Below are positions 26,260-34,960 of a stretch of DNA of 64,000 bases, in pieces. The position numbers were made by a program, and so were the translations under genes. The DNA is from Lacrimispora amygdalina (GTDB lineage Bacteria; Bacillota; Clostridia; Lachnospirales; Lachnospiraceae): contig NZ_OAOF01000015.1 of the NCBI RefSeq assembly GCF_900205965.1, forward strand, positions 1 to 64,000. Reading direction: 5' to 3'. The notes under the pieces are model-generated. The model was not told the DNA's origin. It saw only the letters and a list, made by a program, of their open reading frames with translations, and searched no databases. Numbering within the stretch: position 1 is the first letter of the stretch; every line of letters begins with the position of its first letter.

Positions 26260-27498
26260 ATGAATAGAAGAGTGGTAGTAACCGGTATGGGAGCGATAAC
26301 TCCAATTGGCAAGAATGTAGATAGTTTCTGGAATGGACTGAAAGAGAAAAAGATTGGAATTGCGCCGATCGTTCAATTCGATACATCAGATTATAAAGCA
26401 AAACTTGCTGCAGAGGTAAAGGATTTTGATCCAAAGGATTATATGGATCCCAAAGCCGCCAAGCGCATGGAGCGTTTTGCCCAGTTTGCGGTAGCAGCTA
26501 CGAAAGAAGCGCTTGAAATGTCAGGAATCGATATGCAAAAAGAAGATCCTTATCGTGTGGGCGTTAGTGTGGGTTCCGGGATTGGAAGTCTGCAGGCCTT
26601 AGAACGGGAGCATAAAAAATTACTGGAAAAAGGTCCGGGCAGAGTTAATCCTCTTTTGGTACCCATGATGATATCCAATATGGCAGCAGGAAATGTGGGG
26701 ATTCAGTTCGGACTAAAGGGAAAGTGCATTAACGTAGTGACGGCCTGTGCCACAGGAACTCATTCCATAGGAGAGGCGTTCCGATCAATCCAGTATGGGG
26801 AAGTGGATGTGATGGTGGCTGGTGGTGCGGAAGCAAGCGTTACACCTATCGGTGTGGCTGGATTTACGGCTCTTACTGCACTTACCACTTCAGATGATCC
26901 GCTCCGCGCTTCCATCCCATTTGATAAGGACAGAAGCGGCTTTGTCATGGGAGAAGGTGCAGGCGTAGTGGTATTGGAGGAACTGGAACACGCGCTTTCC
27001 AGAAATGCCGTTATCTACGGTGAAGTAGTGGGTTATGGGGCTACCTGTGATGCATACCATATTACCTCTCCTGCTGAGGACGGAAGCGGTGCTGCAAGAG
27101 CTATGACAGATGCTATAAAGGATGCCGGTATTACAGCGGAATCCGTGGACTATGTCAATGCGCATGGCACCAGCACACATCACAACGACTTATTTGAAAC
27201 CATGGCAATCAAAGCCGCTTTGGGTGAGCATGCAAAAAATGTGAAAATCAGTTCTACAAAATCCATGGTAGGACACCTTCTGGGTGCAGCAGGCGGCGTG
27301 GAATTCATTGCCTGTGTAAAATCCATACTGGATGGATTCGTTCATGCCACTGCAGGTCTTGAAACAGAAGGAGAAGGCTGTGATTTAAACTATACAAAAG
27401 GGGAAGGGGTTACCTGTGACGTAACCTATGCCATCAGCAATTCCCTGGGTTTTGGCGGTCATAATGCCAGCATTCTTGTAAAGAAGTTTGAACAGTAG
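26260..27498 (+). CDS. fabF: 3-oxoacyl-ACP synthase II
   Basis: A 412-residue elongation ketosynthase. Cys163 in TACATGTHS matches the E. coli number, and the two catalytic His lie in NAHGTSTHHND and KSMVGHLLGAAGG. AAAGGAG precedes the ATG at 26260; the track-length frame begins inside fabG. Confidence 0.97.
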   Translation: MNRRVVVTGMGAITPIGKNVDSFWNGLKEKKIGIAPIVQFDTSDYKAKLAAEVKDFDPKDYMDPKAAKRMERFAQFAVAATKEALEMSGIDMQKEDPYRVGVSVGSGIGSLQALEREHKKLLEKGPGRVNPLLVPMMISNMAAGNVGIQFGLKGKCINVVTACATGTHSIGEAFRSIQYGEVDVMVAGGAEASVTPIGVAGFTALTALTTSDDPLRASIPFDKDRSGFVMGEGAGVVVLEELEHALSRNAVIYGEVVGYGATCDAYHITSPAEDGSGAARAMTDAIKDAGITAESVDYVNAHGTSTHHNDLFETMAIKAALGEHAKNVKISSTKSMVGHLLGAAGGVEFIACVKSILDGFVHATAGLETEGEGCDLNYTKGEGVTCDVTYAISNSLGFGGHNASILVKKFEQ

Positions 27499-27510
27499 GA
27501 GGCATTTATA

Positions 27511-27984
27511 ATGGAAATAAATGATGTAATCAGACTGATGCAGGCCGTTTCAGAACAGGGTCTCACCAGTTTTAAGCTGGAAGATGGAGACGTTAAGTTA
27601 TCCATAAAGAAAGAAAAACAGATGGTGATTGCAACAGAAGGAGATTATGTTCAGAGAAATCTGGCGATCCCTGCCTGTGCCGGTCAGGAAACGAAAACAC
27701 CAGTATTGGAAAGCGGATTGGATCCGGAAAAGGCGGAGATACTGGATACCGATAAGGTGATATCCTCTCCGTTAGTCGGAACTTTTTACAACGCTTCTTC
27801 ACCAGACAGCGCACCGTTCGTAAAAGCGGGTGATGCGGTTAAGAAAGGTCAGACACTTGGTATCATCGAAGCAATGAAGCTGATGAATGAGATTGAATGT
27901 GAATACGATGGTGTGGTAGAAGCCGTTCTGGTTGGAAATGAAGATGTGGTGGAATACGGTCAGCCTCTGTTCCGTATCCGGTAA
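27511..27984 (+). CDS. accB: biotin carboxyl carrier protein of acetyl-CoA carboxylase
   Basis: A 157-residue protein with a variable N-terminal half and a C-terminal biotinyl domain whose EAMKLMNE motif carries the biotinylated Lys123. The segment SSPLVGTFYNASSPDSAPFV is typical of AccB. A terminator hairpin follows, before fabZ. Confidence 0.96.
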   Translation: MEINDVIRLMQAVSEQGLTSFKLEDGDVKLSIKKEKQMVIATEGDYVQRNLAIPACAGQETKTPVLESGLDPEKAEILDTDKVISSPLVGTFYNASSPDSAPFVKAGDAVKKGQTLGIIEAMKLMNEIECEYDGVVEAVLVGNEDVVEYGQPLFRIR

Positions 27985-28000
27985 TTTATTGTAAAATCTA

Positions 28001-28029
28001 AGAGAGGTCCAGAGTCGGACCTCTCTTTT
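28001..28029 (+). terminator. intrinsic terminator/attenuator inside the fatty acid operon
   Basis: A perfect 10-bp stem (AGAGAGGTCC against GGACCTCTCT) with a 6-base loop, followed by TTTT, lies between accB and fabZ. Since fabZ-accC-accDA have no obvious promoter of their own, it should act as a partial terminator that lowers expression of the distal genes. Confidence 0.75.
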
Positions 28030-28046
28030 AAACATAAGGAGAGAGT

Positions 28047-28472
28047 ATGATGTTAGGTATAAAAGAAATTCAGGAGATTATCCCTCACAGACACCCGTTT
28101 TTACTGGTTGACTGCATTGAAGAGCTGGAGCCAGGTGTAAAAGCCACAGGGTATAAATGTGTTACGTATGATGAATCTTTTTTTCGGGGACATTTTCCGG
28201 AGGAACCGGTTATGCCTGGTGTTTTAATCATTGAGGCTCTGGCCCAGGTTGGAGCGGTAGCGATCTTAAGCATGGAAGAAAATAAGGGAAAGATTGCTTA
28301 TTTCGGTGGAATTGACAAGGCTAAATTTAAGCAGAAGGTCATTCCCGGAAGCAAACTGAAGCTGGAATGTGAAATCATAAAAAGAAAGGGTCCGGTAGGC
28401 GTTGGGAAAGCGGTTGCTACCATTGACGGTAAGATTGCAGCCAGTGCAGAACTGACATTTATGATTGGATAG
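28047..28472 (+). CDS. fabZ: 3-hydroxyacyl-ACP dehydratase
   Basis: A 141-residue hot-dog-fold dehydratase. The catalytic His49 lies in GHFPEEPVMPG and the Glu in IIEALAQ. Two consecutive ATG codons (28047 and 28050) follow AAGGAGA; the first is listed. It precedes accC by 10 bases. Confidence 0.96.
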   Translation: MMLGIKEIQEIIPHRHPFLLVDCIEELEPGVKATGYKCVTYDESFFRGHFPEEPVMPGVLIIEALAQVGAVAILSMEENKGKIAYFGGIDKAKFKQKVIPGSKLKLECEIIKRKGPVGVGKAVATIDGKIAASAELTFMIG

Positions 28473-28482
28473 GTGGAGACCA

Positions 28483-29835
28483 ATGTTTGATAAGATTTTA
28501 ATTGCCAACCGCGGTGAGATTGCGGTAAGAATCATAAGAGCCTGCAGGGAGATGGGGATTAAAACGGTTGCGGTATATTCGGAAGCAGACAGGGAAAGTC
28601 TTCATACCCTTCTGGCAGATGAAGCCATCTGTATTGGTCCCGCACCGTCAACTCAGAGCTATTTAAACATGGAACGGATTCTCACTGCAACTGTCGCCAT
28701 GAAAGCAGACGCAATCCATCCCGGGTTTGGGTTCCTTTCTGAAAATGCCAGATTTGCGGAGCTTTGTGAAAAATGCAATATAACCTTTATTGGGCCGGAT
28801 GCAGGAATCATCAATAAGATGGGAAATAAATCTGAAGCCCGAAAAACCATGATGGAAGCAGGTGTTCCGGTAGTTCCTGGCGGCAAGGAAGCGGTTCACC
28901 ATGTGGAAGAAGCCAGAAAAATGGCTGAGCGGATCGGATTCCCGGTTATGATCAAGGCGTCATCAGGCGGCGGCGGAAAAGGAATGCGAATTTCCAGAAG
29001 TATGGATGATTTTGATGCTAATTTCAAAAATGCACAGATGGAATCGGTAAAAGGATTTTCCGACGATACCATGTATATTGAGAAATATATTGAAAAGCCA
29101 AGACACATTGAATTTCAGATACTTGCAGATCAGATGGGCCATGTGATCCATCTGGGGGAACGGGACTGTTCCATTCAGCGAAGGCACCAGAAGGTTCTGG
29201 AGGAATCGCCTTCTGCCGCAATTTCAGAGGAACTGCGTCATCAGATGGGTGAGGTTGCAGTCCGTGCAGCAAAAGCGGTTGGATATGTAAATGCAGGGAC
29301 CATTGAATTCCTGCTGGATAAGGATAAAAATTTCTATTTTATGGAAATGAATACCAGAATTCAGGTAGAGCATCCGGTAACAGAGATGGTAACAGGATTT
29401 GATCTTATAAAGGAGCAGATCCGGATTGCAGCAGGAGAACCTTTGAGTGTGGCACAGTCTGATATCACAATTGCAGGTCATGCGATTGAATGCAGAATTA
29501 ATGCAGAAAACCCGGCGAAAAATTTCATGCCCTGCCCTGGTCTTATTAAAAACGTCCACGTACCGGGAGGCAATGGAGTACGAATTGATACCCATATTTA
29601 CAATGATTATAAGGTTCCTGCTAATTATGATTCCATGCTGATGAAGCTGATTGTCCATGGGAAGGACCGTACAGAAGCAATTGCGAAGATGAGAAGTGCC
29701 CTGGGAGAACTGATTATTGAAGGAATTGAGACAAATGTTGATTTTCAGTTCGATATCTTAAGCCATGAGGCATATCGTGACGGTGACGTGGATACGGATT
29801 TTATTCCTAAATTTTTCCCGGATTATGTCCGGTAA
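28483..29835 (+). CDS. accC: biotin carboxylase of acetyl-CoA carboxylase
   Basis: A 450-residue ATP-grasp enzyme that carboxylates the biotin on AccB. The N-terminal ILIANRGEIAVRIIRA, the glycine-rich loop KASSGGGGKGMR and the catalytic region FLEMNTRIQVEHPVTE (here with FME) are intact. The ATG at 28483 behind AGGTGGAG gives the usual length. Confidence 0.97.
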   Translation: MFDKILIANRGEIAVRIIRACREMGIKTVAVYSEADRESLHTLLADEAICIGPAPSTQSYLNMERILTATVAMKADAIHPGFGFLSENARFAELCEKCNITFIGPDAGIINKMGNKSEARKTMMEAGVPVVPGGKEAVHHVEEARKMAERIGFPVMIKASSGGGGKGMRISRSMDDFDANFKNAQMESVKGFSDDTMYIEKYIEKPRHIEFQILADQMGHVIHLGERDCSIQRRHQKVLEESPSAAISEELRHQMGEVAVRAAKAVGYVNAGTIEFLLDKDKNFYFMEMNTRIQVEHPVTEMVTGFDLIKEQIRIAAGEPLSVAQSDITIAGHAIECRINAENPAKNFMPCPGLIKNVHVPGGNGVRIDTHIYNDYKVPANYDSMLMKLIVHGKDRTEAIAKMRSALGELIIEGIETNVDFQFDILSHEAYRDGDVDTDFIPKFFPDYVR

Positions 29836-29856
29836 ACAGGGAAAGGAGCAAATCTT

Positions 29857-31581
29857 ATGTTAAGAGACATGTTTAAGAAAACTTATACCCTGATTGACAG
29901 CAAATACAGAACTGTGGAAAAAACGGGGGAACCAAATATACCGGAAGGCTTATGGAAAAAATGTAATAAATGCTGCCAGCCAATCTATGCGGAGGATGTC
30001 AGGAACAGTCATTACATCTGTCCGAAGTGTAAGGGGTATTTCCGGGTTCATGCCTTTCAGAGAATTGAAATGACAGCAGATCCGGGAACCTTTGAAGAGT
30101 GGGATAAAGAGATGGAATTTGAGAATCCTCTCGATTTTCCAGGATATGAAAAGAAGATCGCTGCAGCCAGAGAAAAAACCGGACTATCTGAAGCGATAGT
30201 GACCGGTATCTGCGAAATCAACGGTCAGAAAGCTGTCTTAGGAGTTTGCGACGCTGGATTCATCATGAGCAGTATGGGGCATGCAGTAGGAGAAAAGATT
30301 GCCAGAGCTGTGGAGCGTGCGACTGAAACAAAGCTTCCTGTAATCTTATTTGCATGTTCAGGTGGAGCCAGAATGCAGGAGGGAATCGTATCCTTAATGC
30401 AGATGGCTAAAACCTCTGCGGCCTTAAAATGCCATCATAAGGCGGGGCAGCTCTATATCAGTGTTCTGACAGATCCAACAACAGGTGGTGTCACAGCAAG
30501 CTTTGCAATGCTTGGAGATATCATTCTTGCTGAGCCGGGAGCGTTAATTGGTTTTGCAGGACCTCGTGTTATTGAGCAGACCATAGGACAGAAGCTGCCG
30601 GAAGGATTCCAGAGGGCAGAGTTTTTAATGGAGCATGGATTTGTGGATAAGATTGTTCCGAGAGAAGAGATGAAGGATACGCTGACCGCGATTTTAAGGC
30701 TCCACAATCCACACAATAAGGAAGGGTTTTGTGTGGATAACCTGACAGAGGATGAAAGCCCGTGTGGAAAAAAGAGCAGTTTCTGGTCTAAGAAGAATAA
30801 ACGAAGCCCATGGGATACGGTACAGCTTTCCAGGAGTGCAGACCGTCCGGTAGCCTCCGATTATATTCATCAGCTTTTTGATGATTTTATGGAGTTTGCA
30901 GGAGACCGTTATTTTAAAGATGACGGGGCGATTGTAGGCGGAATTGCCTCTTTTCATGGTATGCCTGTTACAGTCATCGGGCAGGAAAAAGGAAAAAACA
31001 CAAAGGATAACATCAGGCGGAATTTTGGTATGCCGTCACCGGAAGGGTATAGAAAGGCTTTAAGGCTGATGAAGCAGGCAGAGAGTTTTAAACGTCCGAT
31101 TATCTGCTTTGTGGATACCCCGGGAGCGTTCTGCGGTCTTGAGGCAGAGGAGCGGGGGCAGGGTGAGGCCATCGCCAGAAATTTATTTGAGATGACAGAC
31201 TTAACAGTCCCGGTTCTTTCTATTGTAATCGGAGAGGGCGGAAGCGGCGGAGCGCTAGCCATGGCAGTAGGCAATGAAGTGTGGATGATGGAAAACTCCA
31301 TTTATTCCATTCTTTCTCCGGAAGGCTTTGCCTCCATTTTGTATAAAGACAGTAAAAAAGCGAATGATGCAGCCAGAGTTATGAAAATTACAGCAAAAGA
31401 TCTGATGGATCTTGGTCTGATTGAGAGGGTGATATCGGAAGAAGAGCCTGCCTGCGCAGAAAACCTTCCCGAAATTGCAAAGGAAATAGACCGGGCCTTG
31501 ATGGAATTCTTTTCAGATTTTCTTGCTATGACTGGGGAAGAACTTGCAAATCAAAGATATGATAGATTTAGGAGAATGTGA
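29857..31581 (+). CDS. accDA: acetyl-CoA carboxylase carboxyltransferase, beta-alpha fusion
   Basis: One 574-residue chain covers both carboxyltransferase subunits. Residues 1-290 are AccD, with the zinc site Cys36, Cys39, Cys55 and Cys58 and the segments GVCDAGFIMSSMGHAVGEK and FACSGGARMQEG. After a Lys/Ser-rich linker, residues from about 313 are AccA (TVQLSRSADRPVASDYI; FVDTPGAFCGLEAEERGQ; GEGGSGGALA). The frame is continuous with no stop, so this is a true fusion. Most bacteria encode the two subunits separately. The stop overlaps the next start as TGATG. Confidence 0.95.
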   Translation: MLRDMFKKTYTLIDSKYRTVEKTGEPNIPEGLWKKCNKCCQPIYAEDVRNSHYICPKCKGYFRVHAFQRIEMTADPGTFEEWDKEMEFENPLDFPGYEKKIAAAREKTGLSEAIVTGICEINGQKAVLGVCDAGFIMSSMGHAVGEKIARAVERATETKLPVILFACSGGARMQEGIVSLMQMAKTSAALKCHHKAGQLYISVLTDPTTGGVTASFAMLGDIILAEPGALIGFAGPRVIEQTIGQKLPEGFQRAEFLMEHGFVDKIVPREEMKDTLTAILRLHNPHNKEGFCVDNLTEDESPCGKKSSFWSKKNKRSPWDTVQLSRSADRPVASDYIHQLFDDFMEFAGDRYFKDDGAIVGGIASFHGMPVTVIGQEKGKNTKDNIRRNFGMPSPEGYRKALRLMKQAESFKRPIICFVDTPGAFCGLEAEERGQGEAIARNLFEMTDLTVPVLSIVIGEGGSGGALAMAVGNEVWMMENSIYSILSPEGFASILYKDSKKANDAARVMKITAKDLMDLGLIERVISEEEPACAENLPEIAKEIDRALMEFFSDFLAMTGEELANQRYDRFRRM

Positions 31582-32696
31582 TGGGAACATTAAAACCATT
31601 GGTAATTGGAGATCTGGTGGCAAAATATCCGGTAATACAGGGCGGAATGGGAGTTGGAATCAGTCTTTCATCCCTTGCAGGAGCTGTGGCAAAGGCAGGA
31701 GGAGTGGGAATTATATCAACGGCTCAGATTGGTTTTAAACAGCCGGATTTCCTTAAGAATCCGTTAGAAGCCAATTTGCGGGCGATCGGTGAGGAAATGA
31801 AAAAAGCAAGAGAAATTGCACCAGATGGAATTATTGGCTTTAATATAATGGTTGCCACCAAAAATTACGCCAGCTATGTAAAAAAAGCGGTAATGGCCGG
31901 AGCGGATATTATCATCTCCGGAGCGGGCCTGCCTGTAAGTCTACCGGAATATGTGGCGGAAGCAGCAGAAGAGGCCGGTATTAAGCTGAAAACAAAGATC
32001 GCCCCTATTGTTTCTACAGTAAAGTCAGCAATGGTTATCTGTAAAATGTGGGACCGCAAATTCCATCAGGCACCGGACCTGGTTGTGGTGGAGGGTCCTT
32101 TGGCAGGCGGACATCTGGGATTTTCCAGAGACAATCTGGCGGAACTGGGCGTCGATACAGAGGATGTGGAGCGCACCTTCCATCAGTCAGAATATGACGA
32201 GGAAATAAGAGGGATTATCCGCCTTGTGAGAGAGTATGGCGAAAAGTATAATAAAGTGATACCTGTAGTTACTGCGGGAGGAATCTACACGCACGAGGAC
32301 GTGATGCATCAGATTGATCTTGGGGCTGACGGTGTTCAGGTTGCAACCAGGTTTGTGACAACTGAGGAATGTGATGCTCCCCAGGAGTTTAAAGACGCCT
32401 ACATTCAGGCGAAGAAAGAGGATATCGTTATTACAAAAAGTCCGGTTGGGATGCCGGGCAGAGCCATAAAAAACCCTTTCTTAAACCATGTAGCAGATAC
32501 CCCGTTCCGTCTGGAACACTGCTACGATTGTCTGGAGAAATGTGACAAAAAGACGATACCATACTGTATTACAAAAGCACTTATTTCATCGGCAGAAGGA
32601 AGAACCGATGAAGGACTGGTATTTTGCGGAAGCAATGCTTTCAGAGCAGAGAAGATGGAAACTGTAGAGGAAGTAATAAAGGATCTTTGCTCATAA
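31581..32696 (+). CDS. FabK/nitronate monooxygenase-family flavoprotein
   Basis: A 371-residue TIM-barrel FMN protein related to FabK and nitronate monooxygenases (YPVIQGGMGVGISLSSLA, VEGPLAGGHLGF, TAGGIYTHEDV). It carries an extra C-terminal region with a cysteine cluster (CYDCLEKCDKK) that FabK lacks. The ATG at 31581 overlaps the accDA stop, with GGAG ahead, so it is translated as part of the fatty acid operon. A role as a second enoyl reductase or in detoxifying nitronates cannot be distinguished here. Confidence 0.88.
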   Translation: MGTLKPLVIGDLVAKYPVIQGGMGVGISLSSLAGAVAKAGGVGIISTAQIGFKQPDFLKNPLEANLRAIGEEMKKAREIAPDGIIGFNIMVATKNYASYVKKAVMAGADIIISGAGLPVSLPEYVAEAAEEAGIKLKTKIAPIVSTVKSAMVICKMWDRKFHQAPDLVVVEGPLAGGHLGFSRDNLAELGVDTEDVERTFHQSEYDEEIRGIIRLVREYGEKYNKVIPVVTAGGIYTHEDVMHQIDLGADGVQVATRFVTTEECDAPQEFKDAYIQAKKEDIVITKSPVGMPGRAIKNPFLNHVADTPFRLEHCYDCLEKCDKKTIPYCITKALISSAEGRTDEGLVFCGSNAFRAEKMETVEEVIKDLCS

Positions 32697-32749
32697 ACTT
32701 AACTTTTTGGGAATAGGATAAAAGAAAGCAATGAAATGTGGAATGACAG

Positions 32750-33367
32750 ATGTTAAATTATCTCTGGGCATTTATGATACTGGCAGGGGTTATCTGGGGA
32801 GCACTTCATGGTAATTTAAGTGCTGTAACGGATGGAGCATTAACCTCTGCAAAGGAAGCCGTTATGCTGTGTGTTACCATGCTTGGAATTATGTCTTTCT
32901 GGACTGGACTGATGGAGATCGGGAGGAAATCGGGGCTGATTGAGCGGCTGTCTTCAAGGATGGGGCCAATGCTGCATTTCCTTTTTCCCAGGATTCCCGA
33001 TAAGCACCCTTCCCTGGAACATATATCCACGAATATCATAGCCAATATTCTGGGGCTGGGGTGGGCAGCCACTCCTGCCGGTTTAAAAGCAATGGAATCC
33101 TTACAGGATTTAGAAGAGACCAGGAGAAAAGCATATTCAGAGGGAAAGAAAATCCGCAAACCTGTTTCCAAGGGAACTGCCAGTAACGAAATGTGTACCT
33201 TTATGATTATTAATATATCATCTCTCCAGCTGATACCTGTTAATATGATTGCTTACAGAAGCCAGTACGGCAGTCTGGACCCTACGGCAATCGTAGGGCC
33301 TGCAATTGCAGCCACATTGTTTTCCACTGTGATAGGAGTGGCTTTATGCAGGCTGCTCGACCGTTAA
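32750..33367 (+). CDS. spmA: spore maturation protein A
   Basis: A 205-residue membrane protein of the SpmA/nucleoside recognition family. The family segments MLGIMSFWTGLMEIGRKSG, NIIANILGLGWAATPAGLKA and NEMCTFMIINISSLQLIP are intact. In Bacillus, SpmA and SpmB act together in dehydrating the spore core. Here no spmB follows; a terminator comes directly after the gene. The ribosome binding site is weak (GTGGAATG). Confidence 0.92.
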   Translation: MLNYLWAFMILAGVIWGALHGNLSAVTDGALTSAKEAVMLCVTMLGIMSFWTGLMEIGRKSGLIERLSSRMGPMLHFLFPRIPDKHPSLEHISTNIIANILGLGWAATPAGLKAMESLQDLEETRRKAYSEGKKIRKPVSKGTASNEMCTFMIINISSLQLIPVNMIAYRSQYGSLDPTAIVGPAIAATLFSTVIGVALCRLLDR

Positions 33368-33385
33368 TACATAATTAGACAGAAG

Positions 33386-33428
33386 GCTGCCGGTTCTTCC
33401 CATGAGGGAAAGACCGGCAGCTTTTTTT
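33386..33428. terminator. strong terminator between convergent spmA and pectate lyase genes
   Basis: Arms GCTGCCGGT and ACCGGCAGC, extended by CTTCCC/GGGAAAG around an ATGA loop, are followed by seven T. It ends spmA and may help to end the pectate lyase transcript, whose stop codon lies 2 bases away. Confidence 0.88.
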
Positions 33429-33429
33429 A

Positions 33430-34452
33430 TTACTTTGTTTTAAAAGAACAGTTTACAACAGTAGCGCCGACGATGACATCTTTACCTGCACCGCCGCTGG
33501 AAATACAGTCTGTAAACTTGTGAGTCCCTGATGAGGGGGCTTTTGGAAAATAGAAATTAACGTTGTTATTCTTTCCGGTACAATTCTTAAGGGTGATATA
33601 ACCAGTATTGTTATTCTGGTCGAAGCCTCTTTTCTTGTTTCCAATGGCGGTGCAGCCTTCCAGGTAATGGTTATCACGGGTATAATTGCCGCCGACCTTA
33701 AAGCCTTGTCCATTTCCATCTCCTTTACCATTGTACGAAGCTTCACAGTTATATAATTTAACTGCATTGCCGGCGGAATAGAAATCGAAACCGTCATCTG
33801 AGTTGTTAAGTGCAATACAGTTTTTAAATACATTTCCGCTTCCAATGCTTAATTTGGCGGCAAAACCATCTGCGTTCTCACCATTGGTTTTGGCATCATA
33901 GTTATAGGTTGAGGTAACACGTGTAATCTCGTTATTGTAGGCACCGTTGCTCATCTGAAGTCCGGTGTCACCGCATTTGGTAATGAAACAGTCCAGTATC
34001 CGGTTATTCCCTCCGCTGATATGTATTCCGTTATCTCCGGCATTTTGGATGGTCAGACCGGAAATAATCCAGTAATTTCCGGTAATCTGAAAGCCTCTGG
34101 AGCTGTCAGCATATGGCTGGCTGGAGAAGTCAACCACAGGTTTGTGACCGCTGTAATTCAAGATTTTAATGGGTGAACCGGAGGTGCCGCTCTTGCTTAA
34201 TTTATATGTTTTTGAGGAGCGATAGGTGCCATTCATTAAAAAGATGGTGGTACCTGCGGACGCATTGCTTAATGCCTTATCGATTGTCTTGAATGCCTTG
34301 TCCTTTGATTGTCCGTTATTGGAGTCGCTGCCGTTTGCTGATACATAATAATCTTTTGAAGCTGCCTGTGCAGGTGTTGAACTGATGATACACAGACCGG
34401 TGATCATGAAGCAGGTAGTGATGATACTGATAATTCTTTTTCCATTTCTCAT
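33430..34452 (-). CDS. secreted pectate lyase, PL9-like parallel beta-helix
   Basis: A 340-residue exported protein. A Sec signal peptide of about 31 residues ends in PAQA-A. The mature part is a right-handed beta-helix with the opening YYVSANGSDSNNGQSKDKAFKT (shown as its core, DSNNG) and the calcium/catalytic region NADGFAAKL...NSDDGFDFYSAG that marks family 9 pectate lyases (PelL, PelX). It would cleave polygalacturonate outside the cell. It diverges from a sugar-uptake operon that could take up products. Confidence 0.85.
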   Translation of the reverse strand: MRNGKRIISIITTCFMITGLCIISSTPAQAASKDYYVSANGSDSNNGQSKDKAFKTIDKALSNASAGTTIFLMNGTYRSSKTYKLSKSGTSGSPIKILNYSGHKPVVDFSSQPYADSSRGFQITGNYWIISGLTIQNAGDNGIHISGGNNRILDCFITKCGDTGLQMSNGAYNNEITRVTSTYNYDAKTNGENADGFAAKLSIGSGNVFKNCIALNNSDDGFDFYSAGNAVKLYNCEASYNGKGDGNGQGFKVGGNYTRDNHYLEGCTAIGNKKRGFDQNNNTGYITLKNCTGKNNNVNFYFPKAPSSGTHKFTDCISSGGAGKDVIVGATVVNCSFKTK

Positions 34453-34480
34453 AGCTTATCCCCTTTCAATCTATCTGGGT

Positions 34481-34504
34481 ACCGGATCAGTTATTTGGTC
34501 CGGT
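34481..34504. other. stem-loop in the pectate lyase leader
   Basis: The 6-bp arms ACCGGA and TCCGGT enclose 12 bases. On the minus strand it lies in the 5' untranslated region of the pectate lyase mRNA; on the plus strand it is followed by TTTTT and could end an antisense transcript. Confidence 0.5.
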
Positions 34505-34524
34505 TTTTCCAGGCTTATAATCAG

Positions 34525-34553
34525 ATACTAAAATAGTAAAAATCATTTGTCAA
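34525..34553 (-). promoter_or_regulatory. promoter of the pectate lyase gene
   Basis: On the minus strand, a perfect TTGACA (34553-34548), 17 bases, and TAGTAT (34530-34525). It gives a leader of about 65 bases. Confidence 0.75.
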
Positions 34554-34579
34554 TAAAAAACAGGGGGATTTTTAAATTA

Positions 34580-34608
34580 TTCCAAAATGTCATATATGAT
34601 ACTATAAT
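34580..34608 (+). promoter_or_regulatory. candidate promoter upstream of the gntR operon
   Basis: TTCCAA (34580-34585), 17 bases, and a perfect TATAAT (34603-34608), 11 bases ahead of a strong AGGAGG site. It points toward gntR, about 350 bases away. Confidence 0.55.
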
Positions 34609-34631
34609 TATCAAGTTATAGGAGGAATGAA

Positions 34632-34683
34632 ATGCGTAAAATCAAAAAATAATTTAACAGTACTAATTTTACCTGTTTTATAA
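34632..34683 (+). other. mini-ORF with strong ribosome binding site (leader peptide or gene remnant)
   Basis: AGGAGG (34620-34625) lies 6 bases ahead of an ATG at 34632 that codes only MRKIKK before a stop. An overlapping frame from the ATG at 34627 codes MKCVKSKNNLTVLILPVL. Joined by one frameshift, the two read like the start of a signal peptide. It may be a leader peptide of the gntR operon or the remnant of a secreted-protein gene. Confidence 0.4.
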
Positions 34684-34708
34684 AAAGAATCTGTAATACA
34701 AAAAACAA

Positions 34709-34770
34709 CATACCAATTGGTATGATTGATACGGTAAAGGTATGATGAATTTGCATATACAATTATGCAA
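34709..34770. promoter_or_regulatory. two palindromes, candidate GntR operators
   Basis: A perfect 16-base palindrome CATACCAATTGGTATG occupies 34709-34724, and an inverted repeat TTGCATA-N6-TATGCAA occupies 34751-34770. Both lie between the candidate promoter and gntR. The remainder of 34771-34960 shows only AT-rich sequence. Confidence 0.5.
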
Positions 34771-34960
34771 AACACACAAAAAGCAATGGTTGAAATGTCG
34801 TAATATGATGAAAAGCAAAAAATATGCTGAATGTATATTTACATACATCATATGACGTGTTAGCATATGACCAGACCAATGACAAAAACAACCAAACAAA
34901 TGTGGTCAAAATTGCAACAATCTGTGCAAAGTGTCCAATGCAATCAAAAAGGAGAATGCC

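Noticed and set aside
29224..29658. 144-codon antisense frame inside accC
   Set aside because: It mirrors the biotin carboxylase gene and has no start context of its own.
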